A stretch of 64,000 nucleotides of DNA, taken from assembly GCA_020746105.1 (NCBI GenBank), contig CM036658.1, forward strand, positions 18,584,689 to 18,648,688, in the 5' to 3' direction. The number at the start of each line of letters is the position of its first letter. Position 1 is the stretch's first letter. The notes under the pieces were generated by a model. The model did no database searches, was not told where the DNA came from, and saw only the letters and a list, made by a program, of their open reading frames with translations. A program made the position numbers and the translations under genes. The DNA comes from Trogon surrucura. Taxonomy: Eukaryota > Chordata > Aves > Trogoniformes > Trogonidae. This document shows, piece after piece, positions 47,680-60,789 of the stretch.

Positions 47680-50600
47680 ATAAATATTTTACATTATGAG
47701 GTACAGCTTACAGCAGTACAAACTCAGTGGTAAGAAGGTATATGTTTTGCTGTAAGTTAGACTTTAAAGAACAGTTTTTGCTCTTATTTCTGCAGGTTGC
47801 CACCTGAGGTAGCACTGGTGAAATCACGTTTATATTGGTATAGCTGCACTGGTTCTGCATGCGAGGACTGAAATGAAGGGACATGGCAGCAAAAATAATC
47901 TCCAACAGAGACATAAAGAAGCAATCATCTCACTCTTCTTATCACTTTCCATCTCTGATGTTGTGATTGTACACATGTCTCAACGCAGTTCCCTAAGCTT
48001 GACAGTCCCTAATCTCCTCTCTGAGTAACACCTATTTAAGGAGATATAATCTCTTCTAAATGGCTTGCCTACTAGGGTTTCAGTATGACTTCATATGGTA
48101 CTAATAGTCATGGTTATATAAACAAAGCCCAGCCTTCTGGAACCATTTTTCATTGAATTCTTGGCTGCTGTGTTTACGTTTCTTTTACCCTGATCATTGA
48201 ACACCTCAGATTGAAAAATGTGGGTTGGCTTTTTTTTTTTAATAAAATTGAGTATTCTCAATTTATTATTTAGTTTGATTTTTTTTTCTGTTATAAAGCT
48301 AGAGATTTGACTTCTAAGAGTTTTCAAAATGTTGACAAAAACTGACTGAGGAAGAGTAGTTTCAGAAATTTTCTTTTCCAGTATTTCCATAAAATATATA
48401 TACAATTTGTAATTTCTTTTCATTTCCAGATTGAAATATTTCCAGGTTGAAATGTATTTCCACTTTATTCTGTACACATTTGTAGCATGATTTTGTAGAG
48501 TAATTAATGATCTAAAGTAACAAACCCAGAAGAACTGTGTAGGACCAAGATTTTAGTCCCTAGTTCCACACAGATCTTTTCAGAAACTTAACACTGAGAA
48601 CATATGCGGTTTTAGTGAAGTCAGTTGAACCTCTTGAACTTTGTTTTAAGCACATGTAAAATTTTTGAATAGTCAAACAATGAAAATTCTTTTGGATTGG
48701 AAAAGAATTTATCTACTATTTATAACATAAAGCAAGCAATGTATCTCCAAGCTAGAAGGACTTCCTGGGTAGTGAATGATCATCATTTAACCCTTTCATT
48801 CTGTCTGAAAGTCATACAGAGAGATATGTTACCTGGTGTAGTTTGTACCACCAGATGTTGTAACAGTGTTTATATAATTTTTAACAGAAAACAGAGTTAA
48901 AATTTAAAATATACTACTTTGGTGTGTTGTTAGGTTTTATGAAGAGGAAGAGTAATGGACAAATCCCCTGTTTTTATTTTATTTAAATGTGGATGTTTTG
49001 GGGTAAAACAGTTTAGGACTTATCATGGTATGTTTAATTTGAAAGCCTGATGTTGACATGAATTCATTGCAGTGCAAGCATTGAATGTTATAGTACATAT
49101 GTTATAACATATGGCAGAATTTCACCCCTCATCTCTTTCTTATTCTCTGTCCTCAGAGTCACTGAAAGACTGTCCCATGAGATGATTCTTTGTTAAATTA
49201 GGTCAGCAACTGGAGGAGGCCAGGTGTCAAATCCATTGCTGAATTATATGGCAGGGTTAACACTTGAAAATGATCTTTTCTTAAACCTTTTCTGGGAAGA
49301 GAGGAGAAAACTGACAGGAAATCTTAGTCTGATCACAGAAGTCTCAGAGATACTTCTTGTTGGATATTATGTTATGTTTTAAAATTAATTTTCTATGACT
49401 ATGTTAATCACACTGTTGTTTTCAGATGTGGAGCATACTAGACAGATGTCTGGGGGCTGAATTAGCTTCATCTTTGCGAAGCTCTTGTAGTGGTGTGTAT
49501 GCATGATGAGGAAGAAGGGGTTGACCTTGCAGCTAATGCCTTGGCTCCTTATGGTATTGGTACTAAAGGAATGTTTTTGTGTAAATTTGTCTCTAGAGGC
49601 TCTGGATTGTTTTGCTGTATCCTATTCCACTTTACACGTAGCCACACATACAGGGAAAGGGGGGAAATGCTAGCATAGCATGCAATGGTGTATATATGGT
49701 AAATCCTCTACCGGATGTCATTTTGTTCCAGCTTTCCAGACAGAAGGAGATTTCACGCAGTTCCATTTCCATTGTCTTTCTGTTGCCCATTATTTTAGAA
49801 AACTTTACTACAGCCACTCTCATTTGAATCTTTTTCAGGCTGATGAGTATAAGCCTACTTAATTGTTCTTCAGTGCTCCAGGCTTTGATTAACTTTGTTG
49901 CTGCCTTTGAATCTTTTCCAGTTCTTCTGTTCACTTTTTGAGAAGGAAAGTTAGGTACCCCACAGTATTCAAGAGGCAGATGTGCCATGGGTTTGTATAG
50001 TAGCATAATTACCTTCTCTCATTTTTTATTTTATCTTGTTATTTCTTTGCCTCATTTTAAAGAATTCCTAACATTTTATTTACTTTCTTTCATGTTATTG
50101 AGGACTGAACTAAAATTTTTGGGAAAATATTAATTTTTCTTCTAGATGTCAGTCCTGAATAGTAGCAGTCAGCTCAAATCAAACTCAGACTTCAGGGGTT
50201 TTTGGGTTTAAGTTACAAAATTTAATTTATTCTTCAACACACAGTTAAGACCTGTCTGTATGAATCAGCAGTGAACATAAATTTCCAGGCTGTTATGATT
50301 TTTTTTTCCTTCTCTTTTAATGTCCCAGTGCAGAATTTCTGACCATATTGTCTGGAATACAGGAGTGACAGTTTCAGCTGCTTCTCTTCCAGAAAGATGA
50401 CAGAAATGGGTATGGAGAAAGACTTCTAGAACAAAGATAGTGCCACTCAGAGAGGAAATTGGAATGTTTTAACTTGTTTAGTCTAAAAGGAGTGTGATCA
50501 CTATCCATAAAAGTGTTTTGAGGGCAAACATCTAGGAGAGAACTTCTACCAAGCTAAAGGTCAACACTGGTATAAAACCAAATCAGCATAAGAAGTTCAT

Positions 50601-52480
50601 GAGTAAATTTTGTGCTAGAATTTAGGTGGCTGCTAACCTTAATGTTATGTGATTACCAGTGGTAATGGATAGACACACACAAAAAGAACTTTTTCTGCTA
50701 TGTAGTTTAGAAGCTGACGAAAGGTATTATTCTGGTACATTTTCTGTAGAAGTAGGAAGCTAGACTTTACATAGGATACCTCCTCCTCTGTGTTCTGTGC
50801 ACATAAGTGAAATTTATGTTTCTCATAATTTCAACAGCAAAAGAAGGAAAAAAATTAGCCAACTTTGTACAAAATATCAAAGAGATTTGGGGCCCTATAT
50901 TGGAACCTACATGGCTGAGCATAATATTTCCAATAAATCGATGTGGATCCAAAAATACTTGTTATGACTGAATATATGTTAATATTTTTCCTTCCTGCGG
51001 TGTAGTTTTATTTTGAAAAAAAAAAAATATTAGGGTCTTCTCAGACCCTAATTTGTCAAATAGGTTTTCTAATTAGTAATGTTCCTTGAATGAGTGGAGT
51101 GGATATTAAAAATAGTACTTCTATTTGCTATTTCTGACATTTCCACTGCCCCATAAGCTTGAATGTTCCTTCTCTTTATGTTTTTAAATTGATTGTGGGT
51201 CTGACCTCATCCGATACAGAAATACAACTCAACAGAGACAAAGAGAAGGAGAGATGAAAGTAGAATTTGTGCATTTTGAGTGTTGTTTGAATTGGTGTAA
51301 TGTTCCTAAGTATGGAATTGCAAAGTACAATATGTTTCCTGAACCAAATTCTGGATGCAGGGTAGTGCTTATCTTCATTCTTGTCATTGATTTCTTCCAT
51401 CCCACCTCCTTCTTTTACCATGTTCTTTAGTGACAGTTGTATTCTTTTCAAGCACATTTTCTTATCCACATTATATGTTATTCTAGCTCTTTTATTTAGG
51501 ATTTTTCACACATCTTTCACATCTCCTTTACACTCTCCAGTCAAGCTAAGACCTAAATACTCCCTTACACTTCATGGCTATTCCCTTGTCACATACATTT
51601 TCTTTTGCCTGAAGGCAGATCTGTACAATTTTTGTTATTGAAATCTGGGTTTTTTTCTTCCCATGCAGATGGAGGATGTGTAAATGTGTCTAAAGACTGA
51701 GAATACCATTAACTTGGTTTTTACAGAGCCCTGGGAGACACAATGTCTCTCTGGCTCCTTTTAAACCAACTGAAAAAAATAGTAATAACTCCACAATACA
51801 AGCAAAGTAACTTTAGCATATTATTGTGTCTCTCTTATAGCTCTGACTGCTGGGATAAAAAGGTGCACTTCTGCTGCTGTGCATCAATCTTCTCCTCTTT
51901 GCAAGAGAACACAGTCCCCAAGTCATACGCAAGCTGGATTTACATTATTCCATTAAGTATTGATTGTAATTGAAGCCTTTATCGTTGCAACTTATCAGAG
52001 CTTTTTGCACCGTGATGGGTAGAAAATAATACCGCCCCGCTACTCTTTGTTTTGCACTCCAGAGTTCATAGGGCAAAAGCGGTCAAGATGTGCTGTTGTT
52101 ATTCTTTTTTTCTTAAAGTCAGTAGTCTCAGAAGGGAAAGCTATGTTAACCCAATTTGCTCAATACCTGGTGTAAACTGAAGAACATCCAATCTCTAATT
52201 GGGCTCAGACATCCAAATTAGACTTATTTTACAAAAGGTGGATGGCATTCTCTTAATGCAGCTCTGTGGGATTAAATTCTTTAAACGTAAAAGATTAGAA
52301 ACTCCTTCTTTTGGCATAAGGGGATTTTCTATCTTATTATTTTTACCAGAGCAGATCTAGGCTCACTGTTTAACGTCAGACTCGAGTTATTGCTTCAATA
52401 AAACATCAGACTTCTTTTTAAAAAAAGAAATTCAATATAAACACAAATATTTTAAAGAAATTCTCATATCCCTGTTCAGT
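47680..52480. other. Non-coding stretch, nothing recognised
   Basis: AT-rich sequence. There is a 10-bp perfect hairpin at 51029-51052 and a balanced, repeat-free block at about 51955-52340 that looks like candidate conserved non-coding DNA. No exon or repeat family was recognised. Confidence 0.45.
51029..51052. other. Perfect hairpin, 10-bp stem, TCTC loop
   Basis: ATTAGGGTCT and AGACCCTAAT are exact reverse complements around TCTC, directly after an A12 run. It contains one TTAGGG by chance; it is not telomeric. Confidence 0.7.
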
Positions 52481-52484
52481 CCCC

Positions 52485-52598
52485 TTGTGTTGCCTGATCT
52501 AGTTGAGAGGCGTCCCTGCCCAAGACAGGGAGGTTGGATTAAATGATCTCTGTGGTCCCTTCCAGCCTAGGCCATTCTATGGTAAGAAAGTCTATGAT
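52485..52598 (+). mobile_element. Isolated CR1/SINE 3' tail
   Basis: The sequence TGTGTTGCCTGATCTAGTTG onward matches the CR1-derived half of the SINE at 43621, almost base for base, through 'gtcccttccagcctaggccattctatg'. The tRNA head is missing, and the copy begins at the base where the SINE switches from tRNA to tail. The terminal octamers are interrupted ('ggtaagaaag' between two TCTATG-type units). It is either a 5'-truncated SINE or a severely truncated CR1 of the donor subfamily. Confidence 0.85.
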
Positions 52599-52599
52599 A

Positions 52600-53390
52600 A
52601 AATTGAACAATAAAGTACATAAGTATAAGGGAGCCAAGGTTGCTTTCTAAGACATTTCACACAAGGTTTCTGTTCTCTAAATATGCTTTTCATAAATGAT
52701 GACTTGCAAGACTACAGTTCTCGGAAACATCTGAGTCAATGCTTTGTCAAAATATTGCTTCTCTACACGTATATTTATATATCTAAAAACAAGTCTGAAG
52801 GATGTGATAGAGGAATTCAAACCACCGATGTTCTAACTGAAGTAAACCAGCTCGACTACATGAAAACTTCATCATATCTATTAAACTGTGGATTTAACTT
52901 CATATGTTAATTTTCAAGATATTGAGACTGCTGCCTGCCCCAACTTTTCATGAGATTATTACACATATGATCTATGATATTAGTATTAATCTTTTTTAAT
53001 TCATGCAGATAACAATTTCAAGTCTAAGCTGTAGGAGAGTAGCTTGAACATTGAATCCACCATTCAGCAATGACAGAGATACTCAGCACTTTGACCCCTA
53101 AAGGACCTGAAAATTGCCAAAACATCTCATTGTGTTTCATTCCTAGTGATCTTCATGTTTGTCAGCATTGCAAGTGGATTCTCAAGTATCTACCTGAAAA
53201 GTCTGTTTCAAGGGGTTGTTATAGAGTACATCCTGCCATTCAAAAAATGTGTGTCTATCTGGTACATGTGCAATGTGGGTTCATATCATTATGTATTCAA
53301 AGTTGGGTTGGTTGTTTTAATCATTTGGTAAAGTGCTCTGGAGGATGCAGAACCACTTCTGGCACCTCCACCTTATTTTTTCCCAAAGTT
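52600..53390. other. Non-coding stretch between CR1-related elements
   Basis: No repeat or exon was recognised; short frames such as 53070-53417 have no support. Confidence 0.5.
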
Positions 53391-53393
53391 TGG

Positions 53394-54530
53394 GATCATA
53401 GAATGATAGAATCATAAAATGGCCTAGGTTGGAAGGGACCTTAGAGATCATGTAATCCAACTTCCCTGTCACAGGCAGGGACGCCTCTCAACTAGATCAG
53501 GCTACTCAAGGCTCTGTCCAACTTGGCCTTGAACACTTACAGGGAGGGGGCAGCCACAACATCTCTGGGCAATTTATTCCAAAGTCTTGCCACCCTCATA
53601 CTGAAGAATTTCTTCCTAAGATCTAATCTAAATCTATTCTCCTTCAACTTAAACCCATTTCCCCTTGTCCTATCAGTGGAGGGTCTTGTAAAAAGTCCCT
53701 CCCCAGCCTTCCTGTAGGTTCCCTTCAGGTATTGGAAGGCAGCTATTAGGTCTCCCCGAAGTCTTCTTTTTTCAAGACTGAACAATCCCAGCTCCCGCAG
53801 CCTGTCCTTATAGCAAAGGTGCTCCAGCCCCTGCATCATCTTTGTGGCCCTCCTCTGAACATGCTCCAACAGATCTACGTCCCTCTTATGATGGGGACAC
53901 CAGAACTGAAGGCAGTATTTGAGGTCGGGTCTCACAAGAGCAGAGTAAAGAGGGAGAATCACCTCTCTCGACCTGCTGACTACGCTTCTCCTGATACATC
54001 CCAGGATGCAGTTGGCCTTCTGGGTTGCATGAGAGCACTGCCGGCTCATGTTGAGCTTCTCGTCTATCAACACCTCCAAATCCTTCTCTTCAGGGCTACT
54101 CTCAACCCACTCTGTGCCCAGTTTGTATTTGTGCCTAGGATTGGCCCGACCCAGGTGCAGGACCTTGCACTTTGACTTGTTGAAGCTCATGCAGTTTGCA
54201 CTGGCCCATTTCTCAAGCCTGTCAAGGTCCCTCTGGATGGTATCTCTTCCCACAAGTGAGTCCATGGCACCACACAGCTTGGTGGTGTCAGCAAACTTGC
54301 TGAGGGTGCACTTGATGCCGTCGTTCATGTCGTGACAAAGATGTTGAACAGCTCTGGACCCAGAACAGACCCCTGAGGAACACCGCTTGTCACTGGTCTC
54401 CATGTGGACATTGAACCATTGACCACAACTCTGAGTGTGACCATCCAGCCAGTTCTTTATCCACCGAGTGGTCCATCTGTCAAATCCGTGTCTCTCCATT
54501 TTAGAGATAAGGATGTCATTGGGACAATCA
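53394..54530 (-). mobile_element. CR1 LINE, 5'-truncated, shares its 3' tail with the SINE
   Basis: The plus strand opens with antisense tail octamers (atcatagaatgatagaatcat), then 'ggttggaagggacc', then 'gggacgcctctcaactagatcaggc'. That is the exact complement of the SINE tail (GCCTGATCTAGTTGAGAGGCGTCCC). It continues through the antisense RT coding region to about 54530. This CR1 therefore belongs to, or lies close to, the subfamily that donated the SINE tail. The plus-strand frames at 53819 and 54048 are shadows. Confidence 0.93.
53537..54499 (-). pseudogene. CR1 ORF2 RT C-terminal 320 residues, catalytic box altered
   Basis: A continuous minus-strand frame of 320 codons covers the RT palm to the C-terminal end of CR1 ORF2. 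Landmarks are [11 protein letters not shown] near the start, [55 protein letters not shown], and [20 protein letters not shown]. Two defects matter. The catalytic box reads FADT rather than FADD (54284-54295), replacing the second aspartate. The segment [17 protein letters not shown] just before it departs from the expected family pattern, as if read through two compensating frame changes. The 5' part with endonuclease and fingers is missing. It is therefore a dead fragment despite its length; the open frame probably reflects youth rather than function. Confidence 0.92.
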
Positions 54531-54534
54531 TGTG

Positions 54535-57500
54535 AGAATCACTGGGAAGATCCACCAACTGTGGCTGGAAGAGAAGACACATACTTCTCTTCACCTGAGA
54601 GCTAGCCGACTTGTTACCTAGTTCTGCTGTAAAAGGTAAGGATTCTGGCAATTGCAATACAGCTGTTTAGGTGGCTGTTGTCAGTGGTTGTTGTGAATGT
54701 TATGGGTAGACACCAATAAATTGCTGTGTCTTTCAGGGGGAACCTGAAAATCTATTTCAGGATTCTGTTAGATGACAGAAAACCCTGCAAGCTAGTGCAA
54801 CGCTCACTGTCCAGTGCCAAGTTCTGTTATGGAGTTAGCTCCTGAGCAATAGCAGCCACCCAAGGATTCCCTAAGAATTCTCTTAAACACTGCTTTACAG
54901 AAAATGGAAATATTTCCAGAGTTTAATCCTAGGATGCACATGAAGGACTACCTCTACATGCAGTGCTTGTCAGCATGAACTTCAAAGTTGCTCTGCCATA
55001 GCCAACACGCACAAAAATTAGTGTTGCTCTTCTACATCTCTATCTTTATTTTGAATTTATTTAATGTCGGATACATATTTTAACTGTACAGATGATAGAT
55101 TAAATACTAATGATTAAATACTCAATATTAGATTAAGTACTAAATAGTAGTGATAGATTAAATGACATTGTGTCATGCATTCAATTGGAGTAGTAGAAAG
55201 CCTGTTCTCTAAGACAAAAATTTCCAATTTCTTGGAGATGCATGAGAGTAGAAAGAGAAATCCTACCTAGTTTTCCTTTTGGGGGGCCTGGCAACAGTCT
55301 GGCTGAGTATGCTGAGAGCACTCTTGGCTAACGCAGCTGACAATATCAGCCTGTGAAAAGCTTCTGCAGATGGATTGATGAAATAAAATCCAAGCCCTTT
55401 GCTTTACAGCTCTGCATTGGCCAAAATATCTGGCTTCTTGGAAAAGTACATTCTCTGCCATGTCAAAGAGTGACGAGGCTGATACTCAGACTGGCAGAAA
55501 CATTTCTGGGAAAGTGCTCTGGAATCCCTTCAAGAGTTTCTGCTAACAGCATAGCCCAGCATCTGTAATGTAGAGCATGGCTAAAATTTGGAAGAAGGCT
55601 CTCTGCATTGTACTTTTTGTGGTATTTCCACTAGGAAAATATACATTGTTAAAATAACCTCAACTTTTAAGGCAATGTGAAGAGGCATGAAAGCATATTC
55701 TTTTTTACAGCTTCTATTTACACCTTCTAGGAAGTATCATGTTAGGTTTATCCACTCAGTTGTTCTGTGTAAACATTAGCAATGTAATAAGTCTCCCAGT
55801 ACTCCTCATGCCAAAGCTGATCTCTTCAGGATCCTATGTCATTGCGTAAGTCTCAAATTAGAAAGATGGAATTGAATGCAGACTGCCAAAAGAAGAACAT
55901 CAAGGGCGATTAAATTGCTCTGATTTTTTTTCCAGAAATAAACAGTGTTTAGAAATTGTGTTGAAAAGTAGAACCCCAGGTCAATCAAATGTTTTACGCA
56001 TAATTCTAATGAACAACTGCTTCTGGGAAAGGGAGAAGAAAGAAAGCTGGGTGTATATCCTCTTCTTCCATATTACTAGATTGTATCTTATTAGATAGGT
56101 GTATTTTGCTTGATAGAGTTATCACAGCTGGCAAGGTGGGTTCTTTTGCACATCTATAAAAACAAGTCTTCAGATTGTACCTCTACTTCAAAACCAGGCT
56201 AATAATCATGAAAAGAAAATAAAAAAAATTGTCAAGCTAATATTAACAGTCATGTTAAATATTTTTACTTTTTATTTAACACATCTCTGTGATGCAAAAT
56301 GGGACAATGTCTAACTTGAAATTCGACTTGTATAATAATCAGGATGTGAAACAGAATCTGCACTGGATTCGGTTGCAGACTTTTGTTTGTGAGCTTACAT
56401 TGAGGCATTTTCTTATGGAAGGATGATGGGATAGTCTGTTAGAACAGGAAGTGGAGTTTGAAAAAAAGTAGAAGGCCTTCCATAGCAGAACGAAACTGGC
56501 ATTCAGCCTAGATTTATATTGAAATTATCTGAAATAATTTATGAGATGCTGTTCAGTAAACAGAGCTTATCATCTGAAGAGTAACAAAGAAAAAAAAATC
56601 ATTTAAGAAAACTGTTGTAAGGATAAAGTGGAAATGAGGCTATAAATCTTGACTTGATAGGTCTGTTTTTCTAAAATTTGTCTTCCTGGACTTAATGAAT
56701 GATGATGATTTGGGTTATTGCATGGACCTCTATCTGCAGCATAAACTCTGAAATTGCATCTTTACAAAGTAGAGAAAGAACCAGGTCCTTACAATTTTTT
56801 TTAATTTTTTTTTCCCAATTGAAGTCCATAATTTCTACTACTCCTTATGAATTTGACTTCTCATTCCGAAAAAACCAAAAACTAACAGCTGTCATCCTCT
56901 CAACAATTCTTTTTAATTTTTGACATGTTTTGTTGACCTGGTACATCAATGTGCTATTTCATATTGTAATAATTCTTATCTTAAATGAGTATCTTGTGAT
57001 ATCCCAAATACCCCTCTTTACCAACACTATCATAGTAAATACAATTAATGTTATCAGGTTTTCCCATCACCTTCAGGTTTCTTTTTGTGTGTCCCCCTCA
57101 GAGAGGTCTACCAGAACAAGCTGACTACAGAACCACTGAATCCTGGTTTAGAGCCTAAACCAAAGAAAGGAAAAACGACCCTCAGACAACTAGTTCTCAC
57201 TAATGGAATTTGAATGCATTTTCTTCAACCAGATTTGATTCTATGGAAGAAAACAGAGAATTATTCCATGAAGTTTTGTGTAGTCATGTTCCAAAATCTG
57301 AGTACAAATACAGAAGACTCTTCTCTTGGAGAAAACAACAACAAAAAAAGTAAAATAGTCTGTAATAAGGAACTAATGATAACTGTAGGTATGTTGGCAC
57401 TACTAAGTACATTTTGCTCATTATTCTTGGGAGGACTTCAACCCCCAAACCAAGCATCATATAATGGCATATAAAATACAATAATTCCTGAAGTGGAGTT

Positions 57501-60500
57501 ACTTTTAGATATGATAAAGGAAGTGTCTGTAATACATATGATTTTGATGTAATTAAGAAAATTTTATTCTGAGGGGAAAAAAAAGTGTGTAATAGTACAA
57601 GTAATAACAAAGAAGAGAAAACTATATGTGTGGAGAATTCTCTGTAGTAGAGAGACGTTCATCTTGTCAAACAGAGCTGGAAAATAAAGAACTCAGACTG
57701 AGTCTAAAGACATTAGTGTAAATGTCTCTGGGAAGTCTCCCCAAGCTTAGAAATTAATCTGTAAACTTTGTGGTTATATAGTAAGGAGAACACCTATGCA
57801 TAGACACCGCACAACTCTCATTAAATGCTCTGATAGAAATATTATGATTAATAATTCTCTGATACTGTTTTATAATAAGTTGAAATAGTAGTATGAATTT
57901 CTTTAAATTATTCAGACTTTTTCAAGGAAAATTTTCGAGTAACCTGATACAGCATAACAAAAGTTTTCAAAAATATCTTCACACCACCATTTTCAGGTTG
58001 AGCTGTCACTGCTTTTAGACGAAGTCAAAAATTTGGGAAAAAAAATGAAGCTGATGGGTTCTTAGAATCCTGATTTTGTTCACTCTATATTATGTATTAG
58101 ATATGAATATATGTTGGAATACAACTCGAATACAAATTGGAAATATTCCAGCTGTAGCAAAATTTCATTCAATGACAGGAAACACCAGTGAAATTAGTCC
58201 ACATGTCAGACTTCTAGGTTGGCATCATAATCTTAATCGAAGTCAGTAACAAAACAGGGCTCAGTTGTTTGTCAATTACGTCTGTTTTTAATGTCTGGAG
58301 ACACACTTTTTAAAACTTTACATCTAAATCTAGAAAGATTAGAACACATATTTTACATTCAATATGCATTTGGCTCTGTAGTTTACACCCAGGAGAGTTG
58401 TGAAGCCTGAATAGTGAGGAAAAGAAGAGGTTATGGAACCACCCTTTTTATTTTCTAAATTTTCTAAGAATCTCTTGAAATCATAGGACATTTTGCTAAA
58501 AAACTAGATAATTTAAAGAACTATGGAGTGCCCAGTCCAGCAGTAGTCGTGCTGAACCATACAATTCTTTTCAGGTCTGTTTATAAAACTTGCTTCATAA
58601 CAATATTTTGGAAAGCACTGAGAGAGGGTAATTATGAAGAAGAAAGTACATAACACCATTAAGTACCTTTCCCCTTCTTCCCACAGCTTTCCTTTTAATT
58701 CTTTTCCTTCTGATGTTTCCTTAATTTAGTACTTTATTTTTTGGCAGCTGTACTAAATGTTAGAGACAAAACTTGTTCTAATTTCTGTGAGTCATGTTCA
58801 GGTAATTATTTCAGGCTCCAAACATTATGATGTGGATTTGTATGGTTAATTGTAGGGTTGAGTGACTAACCTAGCACCACCACTGGGAAGCAGCTGGAAG
58901 CATTCATTTCAGATTTTATTTCACTCAGATTTATAGCCATACTTAGTCATACATATGCAGTATTAAAATGTTTTCGTAATTAATGCATCTTTACAGTTTA
59001 ATAATATATGTGAGAAAAAAATATCCTGAAATATATTCCATTCTAACATTTATTTATCTGTAAATTCACTTTACGTTTCCTGGTATATCACTATGTGAAT
59101 TCTTTGCACATGAGGAAGGGAGGACAGGGCCATTAAGCCTGAAAGACAAACTAAATGGGTGCAATTCTCTTAGGTGTTTTAAATTAAAGTTCTCTAGGGT
59201 AGTTGGCACATGTCTTCCATCCTCCTTCTTAATCCCTGATGTCCTTCCTCTTTTAAAAAAGAACATAATCAGTAAACTTTCGCAGCTACAGTTACTATAG
59301 CATGATTTTTGGAAGACCAGAAATACTAAAGTGGTATGCAAGGAATCAAAGTGTGGAAATAGTTTCCTATTCAATGGTCTTTAAGAGTAGCATTTTTTTA
59401 ACTTTTTAAAAAATTATTTTCACACAACACATTTTTGATCTTAGTCTCATGCAACACTTGAAAATATCAAAGTGACAGATAGATTAAAAAAAAGGGGAAC
59501 AGGGTGAGATAAGCAGAGAAGTAAATGAGGAGATCCAACATGCAAAAATATCACATGCAGCAAGAAAAATCCAAGACAAGGAAATTATCAACAGAATTGA
59601 TTGCTCAGAATCAGAAATGGGCAAGCTAAAAAGAGATTCAGAAGGTAGATTTAAAATAAAATAAATCAGTGGAAGAAACAAACAAAGATAAATTGGAGGT
59701 TAGATCTGTGCCAGATTTCCTCCATTATTAATCAACATTCTGGTTGCCTAAGATTTAACCAAACCTTGCCATCTGTTCATCATCAGTCATGGCAGACTTT
59801 GAAAGCAGAATAATATAGGTGTTTGCACTTACCTTTATAGGCAATGGAGAAGCCCCTTAACATTTATTATTTTCATGTGGAAAAATGGCATTGGGATGTT
59901 GCTAATTCTACAGCGGCCCGGGCTGGGTGATTGAACAAACTCTAAGGAAAAAAGCATGAATATGGAGATGTTATGGCTTGTTGTGTTTGTTACACAAATA
60001 CTCTGCAGCTCTGTTAAGGGAAACAAAAACCAAACACCAACCTCTTATTTATTTAGCTGTTTGTTTGTTTTTCCAAAAGGGGAAAAAAAGAGGATTTTTT
60101 ATCCTTGGTTCATTTGAGAGATTCAGTAAGAAGAAGGAAATATTTACAACTATTAAGGCATGAATAAAGTGTCAGCATAGGCGGGATCAAGGCGAGCGTA
60201 ATTCTAGCAATGTTCCAGAAAGAGAAAGAATCACACACGCACTGAGAGGGACATAATCTCTGGGATATGAGGGAAAATAGCTCTGGTTCAGGAAAAATTA
60301 AATGCTTAAACATCTTGGTTTCTTTCTGGTGTGAGATCACAGAGTTGTTCTTTCAATTTGACTGGTCTGTGGTAAGATGAAAGTCATCTCTTTCCTTCCT
60401 TCTAATTAGTTTAAGTTAAAAACAAAAGATCAGTGTTCTATTGTTTCTTTCTTCCTCACCCAAACCTTAACTCCACCTTCTTCCCCAAATTCCACAACTA

Positions 60501-60600
60501 TAACTGTGAAACTTGAGTGCTGAGAGGGAGAGAATAAAATGCTAATATCCTTTTGCCTTTTAGTCCATTTACTCCTTAATCCTGGATCGTAGGATTAAAT
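54535..60600. other. 6-kb non-coding stretch, nothing recognised
   Basis: The sequence is AT-rich. A 'gattaaatact' phrase repeats imperfectly at about 55095-55165. No frame longer than about 110 codons and no known repeat family were seen. Confidence 0.5.
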
Positions 60601-60608
60601 TCTCCTCT

Positions 60609-60780
60609 CGTCCCCTCCCCTCCCCTTCCCCTTCCCCTTCCCCTTCCCCTTCCCCTTCCCCTTCCCCTTCCCCTTCCCCTTCCCCTTCCCTTTCCCCTTC
60701 CCTTTCCCTTTCCCTTTCTCCTTCCCCTTCCCCCTCCTCCTCACTCTCCCCCTCCCTCTCCCCCCTTCCTGTCCCCCTCA
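60609..60780 (+). repeat. (CCCCTT)n polypyrimidine microsatellite
   Basis: About 170 bases of CCCCTT hexamers degenerate towards the right into C/T-rich sequence with CCCTTT variants and CTCC units. Only one or two purines occur throughout. The Glu/Gly-rich minus-strand frame at 60569-60934 is a translation of this repeat and not a gene. Confidence 0.96.
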
Positions 60781-60789
60781 CTTTCGGGG

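Noticed and set aside
51030-51051. Telomere-like TTAGGG
   Set aside because: There is a single unit within a palindrome and no tandem array.
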